This document shows positions 27,176 to 36,730 of a DNA stretch of 64,000 nt, one piece after another. Both the position numbers and the translations under genes were made by a program. Numbering within the stretch: the first letter of the stretch is position 1; each line of letters starts with the position of its first letter. The DNA is taken from contig CAWEOA010000002.1 in NCBI GenBank assembly GCA_963810615.1, positions 744,001-808,000 of the forward strand, written 5' to 3'. The stretch is from JARRQJ01 sp963810615 (GTDB taxonomy: Bacteria > Pseudomonadota > Gammaproteobacteria > DRLM01). The notes beneath the pieces were generated by a model, which made no database searches, was not told the origin of the DNA, and was given only the letters and a program-made list of their open reading frames with translations.

Positions 27176-29254
27176 CTAATCCCGCATCCATTCTTCGGCG
27201 AGCCGGGAAGGGACATGCGGCGCCTCCGAGAGCGGCGGATGTTGGCGGCCGCTGAGGATTCTATAGGAGATCCGCAGGGTCTCGAACACCAGGACCCAGG
27301 TCGTCACCAGAAACACGATGGTAAGCAGGGCATCCACGCGGATGTTGAAGATCAACTGCTGCGTGACGGCGAGCTTATCCGGCGGCAGACTGCCGCTTGC
27401 CAGCTGTGCGGCCAAGTCATTGGCCTTGGCGATGAAACCTATCTTCAATTCCGGCGAAAACAACTTCTCCAGGGCGGCCCAGCTGGTCATGATCACCAAC
27501 CAGGCCAGGGGCAGGGCGGTCACCCATACATAACGGACCTTGCCGGATTTGACCAGAATGGTGGTTGCGACACATAAGGCGATCGCCGCCAGCATCTGAT
27601 TGGAAATACCGAACAGCGGCCACAGGCTGTTGATCCCGCCCAGGGGATCGATGGTCCCCATATAAAGGAAATATCCCCAGGCCGCCACCACCACGCCGCT
27701 GGTCATAATGACACCCGGATACCAGGCGGTGCGTCCCAGAGGTTTATAGATATTACCCAGCATGTCCTGCAGCATGAATCGCGCCACCCGCGTTCCGGCA
27801 TCCAGGGTGGTCAAGATGAACAAGGCCTCGAACATGATGGCAAAGTGATACCACATGGCGAGCAGGCCCGCACCGAAGGCGCTGCCGAAGATACCGGCCA
27901 TCCCCACCGCCAGGGAAGGCGCACCGCCGGTACGGGCAAACAAGGTCGCCTCACCCATGGAGTGGGCTAGGGCATTCATCTGTGCCACGCTCACCGGAAA
28001 GCCCCAGCCGGAAATGGTCGCCACCGCGTCCGCCGCCGCGCCGCCCACCACGCCGGCGGGGCTGTTGATGGCGAAGAACACTCCGGGATCCAGTACGCAG
28101 GCGGCGATCATGGCCATGATGGCGACGAAGGATTCCATCATCATCCCGCCGTAGCCGATCATGCGTGCATCGGCTTCGTTGGTGAGGAGCTTGGGCGTGG
28201 TGCCCGATGAGATCAGTGAATGGAAACCGGAGATCGCACCGCAGGCGATGGTGATGAAGACGAAGGGAAACAGCTTGCCGCCGAAGATCGGTCCGCTACC
28301 GTCCACGAATTGGGTCAAGGCCGGCATTTTCACTTCCGGATGCATGACCACGATGGCGATGCACAGCAGCGCCATGGTTCCCATCTTCATGAAAGTGGAA
28401 AGATAATCCCGCGGCGCCAGCAACAACCACACCGGCAGCACCGCGGCGCTGAAACCGTAGGCGATCACAAGCACCGCCAACTGCGGGGCGTCAAAATCGA
28501 ACCAGGTGCGCAGGATTTGGTTGTGATCGACCCATCCACCCCCCGCCACCGCCAAAAGTAATAGCGCGACGCCGATGAACGTCCCTTCCAACACCCGCCC
28601 CGGGCGGATATTGCGCATGTAAATTCCGACCAGAATCGCAATGGGTATGGTGGCGGCAATGGTCGATGTCCCCCAGGGACTGTGCTTCATGGCGTTGACC
28701 ACCACCAGCCCCAGCACGGCGATGAGGATGATCATAATCATCATCACCCCGATGAGTGCCGCCACCCCGCCCACCGGCCCCAGCTCATCACGGGCCATTT
28801 GCCCCAAAGAACGGCCGTCGCGGCGCGTGGAAAAAAACAGAATGACGAAATCCTGCACACAGCCGCCGAATACCGCGCCGATCAAGATCCATAAGGTGCC
28901 CGGCAGATAACCGAATTGCGCGGCCAGGGTCGGCCCAACCAGGGGGCCGGGGCCGGCAATGGCGGCAAAGTGATGGCCGAACACCACCCACTTGTTGGTG
29001 GGTACGTAATCGCGCCCGTCATTGAAACGCTCCGCCGGCGTGGCCCGGCTGGCATCCAGGACCAGTACCTTGGCGGCGATGAAGGCGCTGTAAAAACGAT
29101 AACCCAGGGCGTAGACGCACAGTGCGGCGGTAACAAACCATACGCTATTGATCGTTTCACCCCGATGCAGGGCGATACCGCCCACCGCGGCGGCTCCCGC
29201 CACCGCCACGCCTATCCATATCAAAAGCTTTCCTATGGACTGTGATGGACCCAT
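27176..29254 (-). CDS. cstA: Carbon starvation protein CstA (peptide/pyruvate transporter)
   Basis: The protein matches CstA almost end to end: LHRGETINSVWFV, YVPTNKWVVFGHHFAAIAGPGPLVGP, VQDFVILFFSTRRDGRSLG, ISGFHSLISSGTTPKLL and MLQDMLGNIY are signature segments. About 16 membrane helices are expected. CstA imports peptides or pyruvate during carbon starvation together with YbdD, whose gene follows at once. The frame is open to 29374, but the start at 29254 aligns with the known N-terminus of E. coli CstA; GAGGA lies very close before it, so an ATG nine bases earlier is also possible. Confidence 0.93.
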   Translation of the reverse strand: MGPSQSIGKLLIWIGVAVAGAAAVGGIALHRGETINSVWFVTAALCVYALGYRFYSAFIAAKVLVLDASRATPAERFNDGRDYVPTNKWVVFGHHFAAIAGPGPLVGPTLAAQFGYLPGTLWILIGAVFGGCVQDFVILFFSTRRDGRSLGQMARDELGPVGGVAALIGVMMIMIILIAVLGLVVVNAMKHSPWGTSTIAATIPIAILVGIYMRNIRPGRVLEGTFIGVALLLLAVAGGGWVDHNQILRTWFDFDAPQLAVLVIAYGFSAAVLPVWLLLAPRDYLSTFMKMGTMALLCIAIVVMHPEVKMPALTQFVDGSGPIFGGKLFPFVFITIACGAISGFHSLISSGTTPKLLTNEADARMIGYGGMMMESFVAIMAMIAACVLDPGVFFAINSPAGVVGGAAADAVATISGWGFPVSVAQMNALAHSMGEATLFARTGGAPSLAVGMAGIFGSAFGAGLLAMWYHFAIMFEALFILTTLDAGTRVARFMLQDMLGNIYKPLGRTAWYPGVIMTSGVVVAAWGYFLYMGTIDPLGGINSLWPLFGISNQMLAAIALCVATTILVKSGKVRYVWVTALPLAWLVIMTSWAALEKLFSPELKIGFIAKANDLAAQLASGSLPPDKLAVTQQLIFNIRVDALLTIVFLVTTWVLVFETLRISYRILSGRQHPPLSEAPHVPSRLAEEWMRD

Positions 29255-29572
29255 CTTCCTCATCCTGTTGATGACCATGCGAAACCGAACTGCCAAAGGA
29301 TTCTGTACCAGCCTCGCCATGCTGTCAAAGCCATGGCGCTTTTCCTGGGTCATTCCCGCGGAGTAGAGCGGCATTTACCCTTGCAGTTGCGAGTTATGAC
29401 GATAGTACCTAGAATTTGCATGGGCACTTTGAAACCTTCAGCAACCAAATTGTCTTACCAAGCGCATTCCCGGTCTTGGAAAAACGAAACACCCTGCACC
29501 ATGCGCCAGGAGAGAAGCTCCGGTTTTGGGAAATACCCCATCCAACAGCAATATGAAAAGAGGAACGCCGCT

Positions 29573-29905
29573 ATGTTAAAAAGGACTGCCTTAATCACCC
29601 TTCCCGTACTCGCCTTGGTATTAGGCGGCTGTGCATCCACCAGCGAATTGAAGGCGTCGATAGATCAGGCGCAAAGGACCGCCGACGAAGCCAAGAAGAG
29701 TGCCGAGGATGCCAAGAGCATGGCGGCGGACGCCAAGAGCACGGCGGACCGGGCCATGGATGCCGCTTCCAAGGCGCAAGCCGATGCCAACGACGCCAGG
29801 AGCATGGCTAGTCAGGCACAGCAAGAGGCCGCTGACGCCAAATCGGCTGCCGACACCGCCAACGAAAAGGCCGACCGCATGTTCAAAAAGGCCATGAGTA
29901 AATAA
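29573..29905 (+). CDS. Braun-type (Lpp/OprI-like) alanine-zipper lipoprotein
   Basis: The 110-residue protein has a lipoprotein signal peptide with lipobox LGGC (Cys20). The rest is an uninterrupted alanine-rich heptad repeat (TADEAKKSAEDAKSMAADAK and onward), as in the trimeric coiled coil of Lpp and OprI. The last residue is lysine (KKAMSK), the residue that L,D-transpeptidases join to peptidoglycan in E. coli Lpp. A ribosome site AGAGGA stands before the start. Two L,D-transpeptidase genes lie directly downstream, which strengthens the case for covalent anchoring of the outer membrane to the wall. Confidence 0.85.
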   Translation: MLKRTALITLPVLALVLGGCASTSELKASIDQAQRTADEAKKSAEDAKSMAADAKSTADRAMDAASKAQADANDARSMASQAQQEAADAKSAADTANEKADRMFKKAMSK

Positions 29906-30039
29906 ATCATAGCGGGAAGCCGGTCTCATCTGTCATGGCAGATAACGGCGCACAACATTTTACCCAGCGCGATCTACTGGTATTGGGCACCAACCCGGAG
30001 GCCGTTCACAGCGACCATCCGGGTTGGATGCTCGTTACC

Positions 30040-31338
30040 TCAATTGCTGAGCCGGCAATCGGCGGCGAGAGTGTGGTTCTGCGGCACCAAAAAATTATCC
30101 AGCCCGGTGCCTTTAGAAATCTTATCCGCGGTATCCGTCGCTTCCTTGCGATTGGGAAACGGCCCAACTAAGATCCGGCATAAGCGGTTCTCCCCTGCCT
30201 CGCTGACCTCAACCGGCAGATTCATCCTCTGCATCATCCGCTTCACATGCTGCGCCTTATCCCTGTCTTGGAATACACCCACTTGCACCATCCAAGGATG
30301 TTGGTCAATCTTCATTTCACTGGCATGACTGAATGCTGCCTGCGCCCGTTTGGCATCCTCGGCAAAGATGGGCGTAGGAATTCCCGAATCTTGACTTGCA
30401 ACTCGCGCCGCGGCCTGCCAGGCATGGTCATTGAGGCGTTGACTGACCACATTGGTCAGCGCCACCACCATAGGCGTCAAATTCGTATCCGAACTGTAAC
30501 CCGACTCCGCCAAAGGCGGATGGGTCTCCAGATAAAGGACCCCGCCCTGCCAACCCGCCTTGTAAGGCTGATCGATGATGCGCACCGGCGTACCGACCGC
30601 CACCTTGCCGAACAACTCTTCGATATCCTCCGGATACATACGTAGACAACCATGGCTGATGCGCATGCCCACGCTGTAAGGGTGATTGGTGCTATGAATC
30701 AAGAAACTCGAGAGTCCCAAACGCAGCGCATATCTGCCCAATGGGTTGTCCGGTCCCGGCGGCACGACTTTAGGCAGAGGATCGCCGTCCGCTTGGTGTT
30801 CGGCGAGTATGGACGCCGGCACCACCCACGGGGGATCAATTTTCTTTTGTATGACGCTGGTGAGGGTCACGGGAATGGCTCGCCCCTCCGAACCGATGCC
30901 CAGAGGATAGGTCATCACCACCCGCTGTTCACCCGCCTTGGCCTTGGGAAAATAATACAAGCGCAGCTCGGGCAGGTTGACCACGATGCCCTCCCGCGGA
31001 ACATTGGGCAGCAGATGCTGGCTGGGGATCAAGACCCGCTGCCCCACAGTGGGCAACCAGGGATCCACGCCGGGGTTGGCCTCCTCTAATTCATCCAAAC
31101 CCACACTATAGCGCCGCGCGATATCCAACAGGGTTTCCCCCGCCTTCACCCGGGTATCTTGCAGTTGCCCCACCAGGAACTGGCCGGCAACCGGCAACGG
31201 GTAGGTGCTGGCCTCGGCGCAACCGAACAGACTTAACCCGCCCAGCAAGACTGCCAGACAGCGGCGGCGACCGCCGATCGCTTTACGCGGCACGGGACGT
31301 ATCTCCATAAATTCCTGCATCAACATTCCGGTGTTCAT
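30040..31338 (-). CDS. L,D-transpeptidase lipoprotein with LysM and SPOR domains
   Basis: The domain order is lipoprotein signal with lipobox LFGC (Cys40), a LysM wall-binding motif (TRVKAGETLLDIARRYSVGLDELEEAN), a YkuD catalytic domain from about 118 to 255 and a C-terminal SPOR domain (MVQVGVFQDRDKAQHVKRMM). The active site is visible as IHSTNHPYSVG followed by ISHGCLRMYPEDIEELF. E. coli ErfK/YcfS/YbiS enzymes of this type link Lpp to peptidoglycan; a SPOR domain on such an enzyme is unusual and may target it to denuded glycan at the septum. It is convergent with the Lpp-like gene. Confidence 0.9.
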   Translation of the reverse strand: MNTGMLMQEFMEIRPVPRKAIGGRRRCLAVLLGGLSLFGCAEASTYPLPVAGQFLVGQLQDTRVKAGETLLDIARRYSVGLDELEEANPGVDPWLPTVGQRVLIPSQHLLPNVPREGIVVNLPELRLYYFPKAKAGEQRVVMTYPLGIGSEGRAIPVTLTSVIQKKIDPPWVVPASILAEHQADGDPLPKVVPPGPDNPLGRYALRLGLSSFLIHSTNHPYSVGMRISHGCLRMYPEDIEELFGKVAVGTPVRIIDQPYKAGWQGGVLYLETHPPLAESGYSSDTNLTPMVVALTNVVSQRLNDHAWQAAARVASQDSGIPTPIFAEDAKRAQAAFSHASEMKIDQHPWMVQVGVFQDRDKAQHVKRMMQRMNLPVEVSEAGENRLCRILVGPFPNRKEATDTADKISKGTGLDNFLVPQNHTLAADCRLSN

Positions 31339-31574
31339 CCCAAGCGGGCCTATGGCCTATGACCCTAAAACCCTCACAATGCTCCCGACCCTAATGCCTT
31401 ACCTTAAGCTTGTCGGCCTGGTACCGCTAGAAATATTATGGTATCAACTTGTAATTAAAGGGATAAGCGCATCACGGGATGCCAGGGAAAACTTAGATTG
31501 CTATAGTAACCTAATATCAGGCAGTCGGATGCGAACCCGTTCGATAATCCGTCCGCCGTTAATGGGTGATACAC

Positions 31575-32129
31575 ATGCGCCGCGTACTCATTTACTTGAG
31601 CTTGATCTGGATAGGCACCATCGGCCCGGCACATGCCCAGGCCGACGGCGGAGCCTGGGTGATGATCGACGTCGCCAAACAAACCCTATCCATCTTCCAA
31701 GGCGACCGCGTCAAACAAATCTTTCGCAACATCTCCGTTGGACGCAACGGCTATACGCTCGAACGCCACGAGGGTGACGGCAAGACGCCCCTCGGCGTGT
31801 TTCACGTCGCCTGGATCAATCCCAACAGCCGCTTCCACCTGTTCTTCGGCCTGGATTATCCCAACCAACAATATGCCGAAGCGGCGTTACGCCATAAACT
31901 CATCGACTACGGCACTTACTCCGCCATCAACCGCGCCCTCTACCGCGGGGATCTCCCTCCCCAGGACACGCCCTTGGGCGGAAACATCGGCATCCACGGC
32001 ATCGGCCACGGCAGTCGCTTCGTTCATGAAACCACCAATTGGACGGAAGGCTGCATCGCCCTCACCAATGAACAAATCGATCAATTGGCCCACTGGATCA
32101 CCCTCGGCACCAAGGTCGTGATCTACTGA
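31575..32129 (+). CDS. Periplasmic L,D-transpeptidase family protein
   Basis: A signal peptide (LIYLSLIWIGTIGPAHA) leads a single YkuD domain with VMIDVAKQTLSIFQGD, EGDGKTPLGVFHV and IGIHGIGHG, then the catalytic Cys in WTEGCIALTNEQIDQL. It resembles YafK/YbiS-type enzymes and lacks LysM. A GTG nine bases earlier (31566) is an alternative start. It is divergent from the LysM-SPOR transpeptidase gene with about 240 bp between them. The task may be peptidoglycan 3-3 cross-linking, Lpp attachment or Lpp release; sequence alone does not decide. Confidence 0.87.
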   Translation: MRRVLIYLSLIWIGTIGPAHAQADGGAWVMIDVAKQTLSIFQGDRVKQIFRNISVGRNGYTLERHEGDGKTPLGVFHVAWINPNSRFHLFFGLDYPNQQYAEAALRHKLIDYGTYSAINRALYRGDLPPQDTPLGGNIGIHGIGHGSRFVHETTNWTEGCIALTNEQIDQLAHWITLGTKVVIY

Positions 32130-32139
32130 ACACCCCGCT

Positions 32140-33141
32140 TCACCCCAATACCACGGCGAGATACACCAGGTAGAGGACGCCGTTGACCATAGTGTGCCAC
32201 ACCCGCAAACCGCCACGGCTGATTACATAGCGCAGCCATAAGGCCCCGGCCAGGGTGATGATGACCCCGGCAAACACCTCATGACGCGGCTCCCAAGGGG
32301 TCAGCATCACCCCGATTGCGGGTAATAACGACCCTTGAAACACCATGGCCCCGGTCAGGTTACCGAATGCGAGGGTATCCTTGCGACGGCGTATCCACAA
32401 CACGCTGTTCACCTTCTCCGGGAGTTCGGTGGCGATAGGCACTACCAACAGGGACACCAGCAAGGCCGACACCCCGAACACCGTCGCCAGGTGTTCGACG
32501 CCGTAAATAAAACCTTTGGCGCCCGCAATTAGCAATATCACGCCGAGGGCGATCTGCAACACCACCACAAACAGATTATTGGGTAGGCCCACACGGCTCA
32601 GCAGCATGGGACTGCCGGCCTCGGTGGCGTGGCCGTTCTGCACCAGCTGCTCCGAGGCGCGCAGCGTCAACATGATGTATACGAAATAGCTCAACACCAG
32701 TACCGAGCTGATACCCACGCGCACCACGGCGAGATGATGCGGCACAAACAAGGCTAGGGACGCCGCGCCGAAGGCCACCAGAAAAAAATTGAGGTCACGG
32801 CGGACGCCGGTCATTTCCGGCGTAAACTCGCCGCGAAGCCCGCGCTGGCGTAGCGTCGCGATCGTCAGCAGGCCCATGGCCAGTGTCACCAACATCAACG
32901 GGGCACCCAGGATCGCGCCGACGCCGATCTCTTCGTTGATGGCTTGATTCTCGGTGCCGGCGAATAACGCGATCAGCGGCACCATGGTTTCCGGCATGGC
33001 GGTCCCCACCGCGGCGAACAAGGAGCCGGTAACGCCCTCGGAAATCTTCAAGCGCTCGCCCAAATGCTCCAAGGCGTTGACGAAAATCTCGGATGCCGCC
33101 AGGATCACCAGCAGCATCGCTCCTATCAATAGAAAATACAT
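32140..33141 (-). CDS. Sodium/calcium exchanger family membrane protein
   Basis: The 333-residue protein has about ten membrane helices and the two inverted alpha repeats of the CaCA superfamily: LFAAVGTAMPETMVPL in the first half and VVPIATELPEKVNSVLW in the second. The Glu of each PE pair is the ion-binding residue. It should exchange Ca2+ or another cation for Na+ or H+ at the inner membrane. It ends ten bases from the convergent L,D-transpeptidase gene. Confidence 0.87.
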   Translation of the reverse strand: MYFLLIGAMLLVILAASEIFVNALEHLGERLKISEGVTGSLFAAVGTAMPETMVPLIALFAGTENQAINEEIGVGAILGAPLMLVTLAMGLLTIATLRQRGLRGEFTPEMTGVRRDLNFFLVAFGAASLALFVPHHLAVVRVGISSVLVLSYFVYIMLTLRASEQLVQNGHATEAGSPMLLSRVGLPNNLFVVVLQIALGVILLIAGAKGFIYGVEHLATVFGVSALLVSLLVVPIATELPEKVNSVLWIRRRKDTLAFGNLTGAMVFQGSLLPAIGVMLTPWEPRHEVFAGVIITLAGALWLRYVISRGGLRVWHTMVNGVLYLVYLAVVLG

Positions 33142-33303
33142 CCCGCTTCCTTGTTAATACCTTTCACTCCGCCTTCACGGCCAGCCAGCCCCTGCCGTTG
33201 ACCGCCCCAGCTTAACCCCTGCGCGGGCGACATAGATTACCGTGAATTAGCGATGCGGGCACGGTGTTAGCTGCAACGCCGTCCGCTAGCGATGGGGGAT
33301 TAA

Positions 33304-34080
33304 TCAACGAAGACCGGGAAGCAGCGGCGGGACCACACCCGTGGCCGAATACTTGACCCGCCCATCGGGACCCGGGGTGCCGAACAGCTGTAAACCCTGG
33401 GTAACGAGGGACTGTTTGGGGTCGCGTGAAGCGAAGGTGGCGGTGAATTGATATTGACCGTTGGCATTCAGTTTCAAGAGGCCCTGGGCTTGCACTGCGC
33501 CGCCGTGATCAAGCAAGGTGCCGCTGACACCCTCCGCAGTGGTTTTGAGATCGAGGGCAAACGCCCCCAGGTCCACCACCACCGGTTTACGCACCGCCGC
33601 CTTCTCCCAGGCTACGCTGCCGGCGGCCGCAGTCACTCGTCCCTGTTTCAGCGTCAGCGTGGACAATTGCACCGCCAGCTTTCCCCCCAACTCGGCGCCG
33701 GGCAGGCGCAGCAGAGGGGCCAAGCGCTCAGCGGGCAACTCCAGGTCGACATCATCGGCATGCCATGTACCGGTAAAGCTGCGTGCCAGCACCAGGCTTC
33801 CCGGCGCTGCCGCATATTTAAATTGCAGGGCGACTTCCAACCTTCCCCACAGCAAACTCAAGGGATGCAGATCCCAGTGCAGGCTTTCCAGTTGCAGATT
33901 CCCCGACTTCACCGCCGCGGCGCGCCCTTGCCAAAGGGTGCCTTGCAAGCCGTACACGGCCCAGCCCCCCAGGCGGGACTGCAACCAATGGCTATAGATC
34001 CACGGTGCCGGCAAGCTTGCCGCCACGAAGAGCACGTACATCACCGCGCCTAGCAGGACATATTTCACTGCCTTGTTCAC
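33304..34080 (-). CDS. gspN: Type II secretion protein N
   Basis: The 258-residue protein has one N-terminal membrane helix and a GspN-type periplasmic domain with GLQGTLWQGRAAAVKSGNLQLESLHWDLHP near the start. It is the last gene of the gsp operon and overlaps gspM by 4 bp. GspN is present in only some type II systems and is thought to be an accessory inner-membrane part. Confidence 0.86.
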   Translation of the reverse strand: MNKAVKYVLLGAVMYVLFVAASLPAPWIYSHWLQSRLGGWAVYGLQGTLWQGRAAAVKSGNLQLESLHWDLHPLSLLWGRLEVALQFKYAAAPGSLVLARSFTGTWHADDVDLELPAERLAPLLRLPGAELGGKLAVQLSTLTLKQGRVTAAAGSVAWEKAAVRKPVVVDLGAFALDLKTTAEGVSGTLLDHGGAVQAQGLLKLNANGQYQFTATFASRDPKQSLVTQGLQLFGTPGPDGRVKYSATGVVPPLLPGLR

Positions 34081-34559
34081 TGTCCGCTCCTTTTGAGGGT
34101 GATGCGGGCATTGACGCGACCGCTGTCGGCTTGGCGGTCGATGGACACATCGGCAACGCTCACACCAGAGCCGCGCTGCAGAGTGCCCAACCAGGTCATC
34201 ATGTCATCAAAGGATGCCTGCTCCAGGGTAACGCGCACCAGTTCCTGGCCGTCGGGTTCGATGCGCTTCACCGCCGGACCCAATTGCGATTGCTTGGAGG
34301 TCTGATCCACCACCGCCAACAGGGAGCGATGGTCAGCGGCGGCCCCGGTCGCGCCCCGCAATTGCTTGACCTCTGCGGCCGACTGTTGCATCCATTGCTT
34401 GAGGGCCTGTTGCTCTTCCACGGATTGCTGCAAATGGGTGACCGAAGAGGCCAACGGACCCCAGGCCACGGCATAGACCAAGGCCAGGGCCACCACCACG
34501 GCGGCGATGCTTACCATGGCCCGCTCCCGCGGCGCCAAACTGGTGAACCATTCCTTCAC
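34077..34559 (-). CDS. gspM: Type II secretion protein M
   Basis: The 160-residue protein starts MKEWFTSLAPRERAMV, has one membrane helix (about 17-34), a coiled-coil stretch (LQQSVEEQQALKQWMQQS) and a small ferredoxin-like C-terminal domain. These are the features of GspM, which partners GspL at the inner-membrane platform. Both neighbours overlap by 4 bp. Confidence 0.88.
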   Translation of the reverse strand: MKEWFTSLAPRERAMVSIAAVVVALALVYAVAWGPLASSVTHLQQSVEEQQALKQWMQQSAAEVKQLRGATGAAADHRSLLAVVDQTSKQSQLGPAVKRIEPDGQELVRVTLEQASFDDMMTWLGTLQRGSGVSVADVSIDRQADSGRVNARITLKRSGQ

Positions 34560-35764
34560 GTCCGCCCTCCTTTGATCTGCAGACGGGCTTCCACTCGTTT
34601 ATCGCGCGCCGTGGCGGATTGAATCTCCACGACCATGTGGGTATCGCTGCTCAAGCGATCCTTGAGCTGTTCAAGGCGCTGCAGATCGGAGATCATCAAG
34701 GCGATATTCAACTCCCCGTCCTTATAGCTGAGGCGATCGATCTCCACCCCGCCGATCTCGGCGGCGGGCGTACTCACCTCGGCAAGGATCTTCAAAAACC
34801 CGCCTACATTTCCCGTGCCGCCGCGCAACTCGGTGAGGTGTTGTTGCATCTGCAGGCGTGCATCGACGACCCGCTTGGCCTCGGGAAAGGTCTGCAAATA
34901 GATCCGGCTGATTTCCTCGCGCAGACTGTCATCTTGTGCCTGCAGTTCGTGATGCTGAAAGATTTTGACCCCGAACTGCAGGACCACCCATACCGCCAGC
35001 AGCGCTGCCGCGGGCCGCCACGGGCGCCATAACTTACCCAGCTGTTCGCGACGACTGTAGGACCCCTGCAACAAATCAATGACGCCATCCTCATGGGCCT
35101 GACGCGCCAAAAACGCCAGGGGGGGGAGTTCCAAGGGCTCGATCCGCACCTTCACCCCCAGATCTTCCGGGAACATCACGCCATCCGCCGCGCCACTCGC
35201 CATCCAGGCATGCAGTTGCGCGGGCTTGACCTCCAGTTCCGCCACTGCGCGCCGCAGGATGAAGGCCACATTGGCGCTGTCCAGGGCCATGCCGCCCTGA
35301 GGCGCATTGCGCAGGTTCACGCAGTCACGCTCTACCAGCAGGCTCCATACATCGGGAGTGTAGGGTAACAACAGGGTCTCGGGGATGAGTCTGTCCGCCT
35401 GCACGCCCACTTCGGCAAGACGCGCCAGCCACCCATCCATGCACGCTTGACTGACCACCGCCACCGCCACCAAGCCTTCGGCGTCCCGCTCCCCCAGGGC
35501 AAAATGGGATACGTCCACATCGGTGGCCAGTTGTTCCTCCAAGAGATAGGGCACGGCCGCAGCCATGCGGCTGCGGTTGCGGGTGGGAACCGCGACCTTG
35601 GTCAGGATGACATCCGTTCCCGGCACCACCACGGTCACTTGCTTGCCGCTTGCGGCGGCAGCGGCCTCGACTAGCGAACCCTCCCGCACTTGCTTAGGCT
35701 CGGTTTCCGACAACCACTCCACCTGCTGCGTCGCGCCGAAACGTATGAAAAGGTTTTCCCGCAC
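34556..35764 (-). CDS. gspL: Type II secretion protein L
   Basis: The 402-residue protein has a cytoplasmic actin-like domain (PYLLEEQLATDVDVSHFALG; DLLQGSYSRR), one membrane helix (PAAALLAVWVVLQFGVKIF) and a periplasmic ferredoxin-like domain. GspL recruits the GspE ATPase to the membrane and binds GspM. The start codon directly follows the gspK stop. Confidence 0.9.
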   Translation of the reverse strand: MRENLFIRFGATQQVEWLSETEPKQVREGSLVEAAAAASGKQVTVVVPGTDVILTKVAVPTRNRSRMAAAVPYLLEEQLATDVDVSHFALGERDAEGLVAVAVVSQACMDGWLARLAEVGVQADRLIPETLLLPYTPDVWSLLVERDCVNLRNAPQGGMALDSANVAFILRRAVAELEVKPAQLHAWMASGAADGVMFPEDLGVKVRIEPLELPPLAFLARQAHEDGVIDLLQGSYSRREQLGKLWRPWRPAAALLAVWVVLQFGVKIFQHHELQAQDDSLREEISRIYLQTFPEAKRVVDARLQMQQHLTELRGGTGNVGGFLKILAEVSTPAAEIGGVEIDRLSYKDGELNIALMISDLQRLEQLKDRLSSDTHMVVEIQSATARDKRVEARLQIKGGRT

Positions 35765-36718
35765 CTAGAAAGCCCCCTGTCCTCTATATATGACGTTAAT
35801 ACCGGTGGTGTTACGCGCCAGCAAACTATACAAGTGGGTTTGCGCCCGGTCGAATTTGGTTGCCGCGTCCAGTAAAAAATAATCGCTGGCCACGCCCAGG
35901 CCGTCCTGCTTGACGCCGCGGCCCGCCAGCGCCTTGTCCTGCAGAAAAGTATCCAGACTGGCATAGCCCTTATCGCCGCGGTCATCGATCAGTTGCTGGG
36001 CATCATTTTCATTAATATTGTCCGCCAAAGACATGAGGACTTCCTTGGAGGTGGTGTTGACATTGATAGGGGTGCGCGCCGGCAAGGCGCAGACAAAGGG
36101 CGCGATCTTCTGATAGACATCGGCGCTGAAGCCCTGCACCAGCAGCAATTCGCTAGCGCTCACCATGAAGCGATTCGCCGCGCGATAGGGAACATCGGCG
36201 CGCAGATATTGGGGATCCTCGGCGCCGGCCGGCTGAGTCACGTCGCTGTCCGCATCGATCCAATCCACCACGGCATCGGCAAGATTGGGATCGAGATCGA
36301 CTATCGTCAATAAGCGCTGGAAACGTTCCATGTCCAAGGGACTGAGCTTGCCGTCTTTGATCAGATTATTGAGATTGAAACGCCCCTGCATATCCTCGAT
36401 ATGCCCGGTCACCACCGCCCCCTCCACGCTGATGGGCGGTAACTGCGAGGCCCAATCCTCATGCAAATTGTCGGTCTGATTATCGCGCCGATCCCGTAAC
36501 AATATTTGCATGGCCCAGCTTTCCACTCCCAAGGCAAACACGTAGGATCGATCGCCGTTGACGATATTGGCGGTACGGCGCACATCCAGGTTTTGCTGCG
36601 CGGCCATGGCCACCGCCGCGATGGCGATGGCCGCGGTGATCAACACCGCCGTGATCAAGGCCACCCCATGATTATGCCGCCTTGCGGAAATCGAGTATCT
36701 CATACTTTTATCAACCAC
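35765..36718 (-). CDS. gspK: Type II secretion minor pseudopilin K
   Basis: The 317-residue protein has a prepilin-type start (HNHG then VALITAVLITAAIAI) without Glu5, as is normal for GspK, which caps the pseudopilus. The large helical domain contains GRFNLNNLI, VVDWIDADSDV, INVNTTSKEVL and a helix-hairpin-helix-like region (DDRGDKGYASLDTFL). It lies 12 bases after gspJ. Confidence 0.93.
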   Translation of the reverse strand: MVDKSMRYSISARRHNHGVALITAVLITAAIAIAAVAMAAQQNLDVRRTANIVNGDRSYVFALGVESWAMQILLRDRRDNQTDNLHEDWASQLPPISVEGAVVTGHIEDMQGRFNLNNLIKDGKLSPLDMERFQRLLTIVDLDPNLADAVVDWIDADSDVTQPAGAEDPQYLRADVPYRAANRFMVSASELLLVQGFSADVYQKIAPFVCALPARTPINVNTTSKEVLMSLADNINENDAQQLIDDRGDKGYASLDTFLQDKALAGRGVKQDGLGVASDYFLLDAATKFDRAQTHLYSLLARNTTGINVIYRGQGAF

Positions 36719-36730
36719 ATTATGTCCGCA

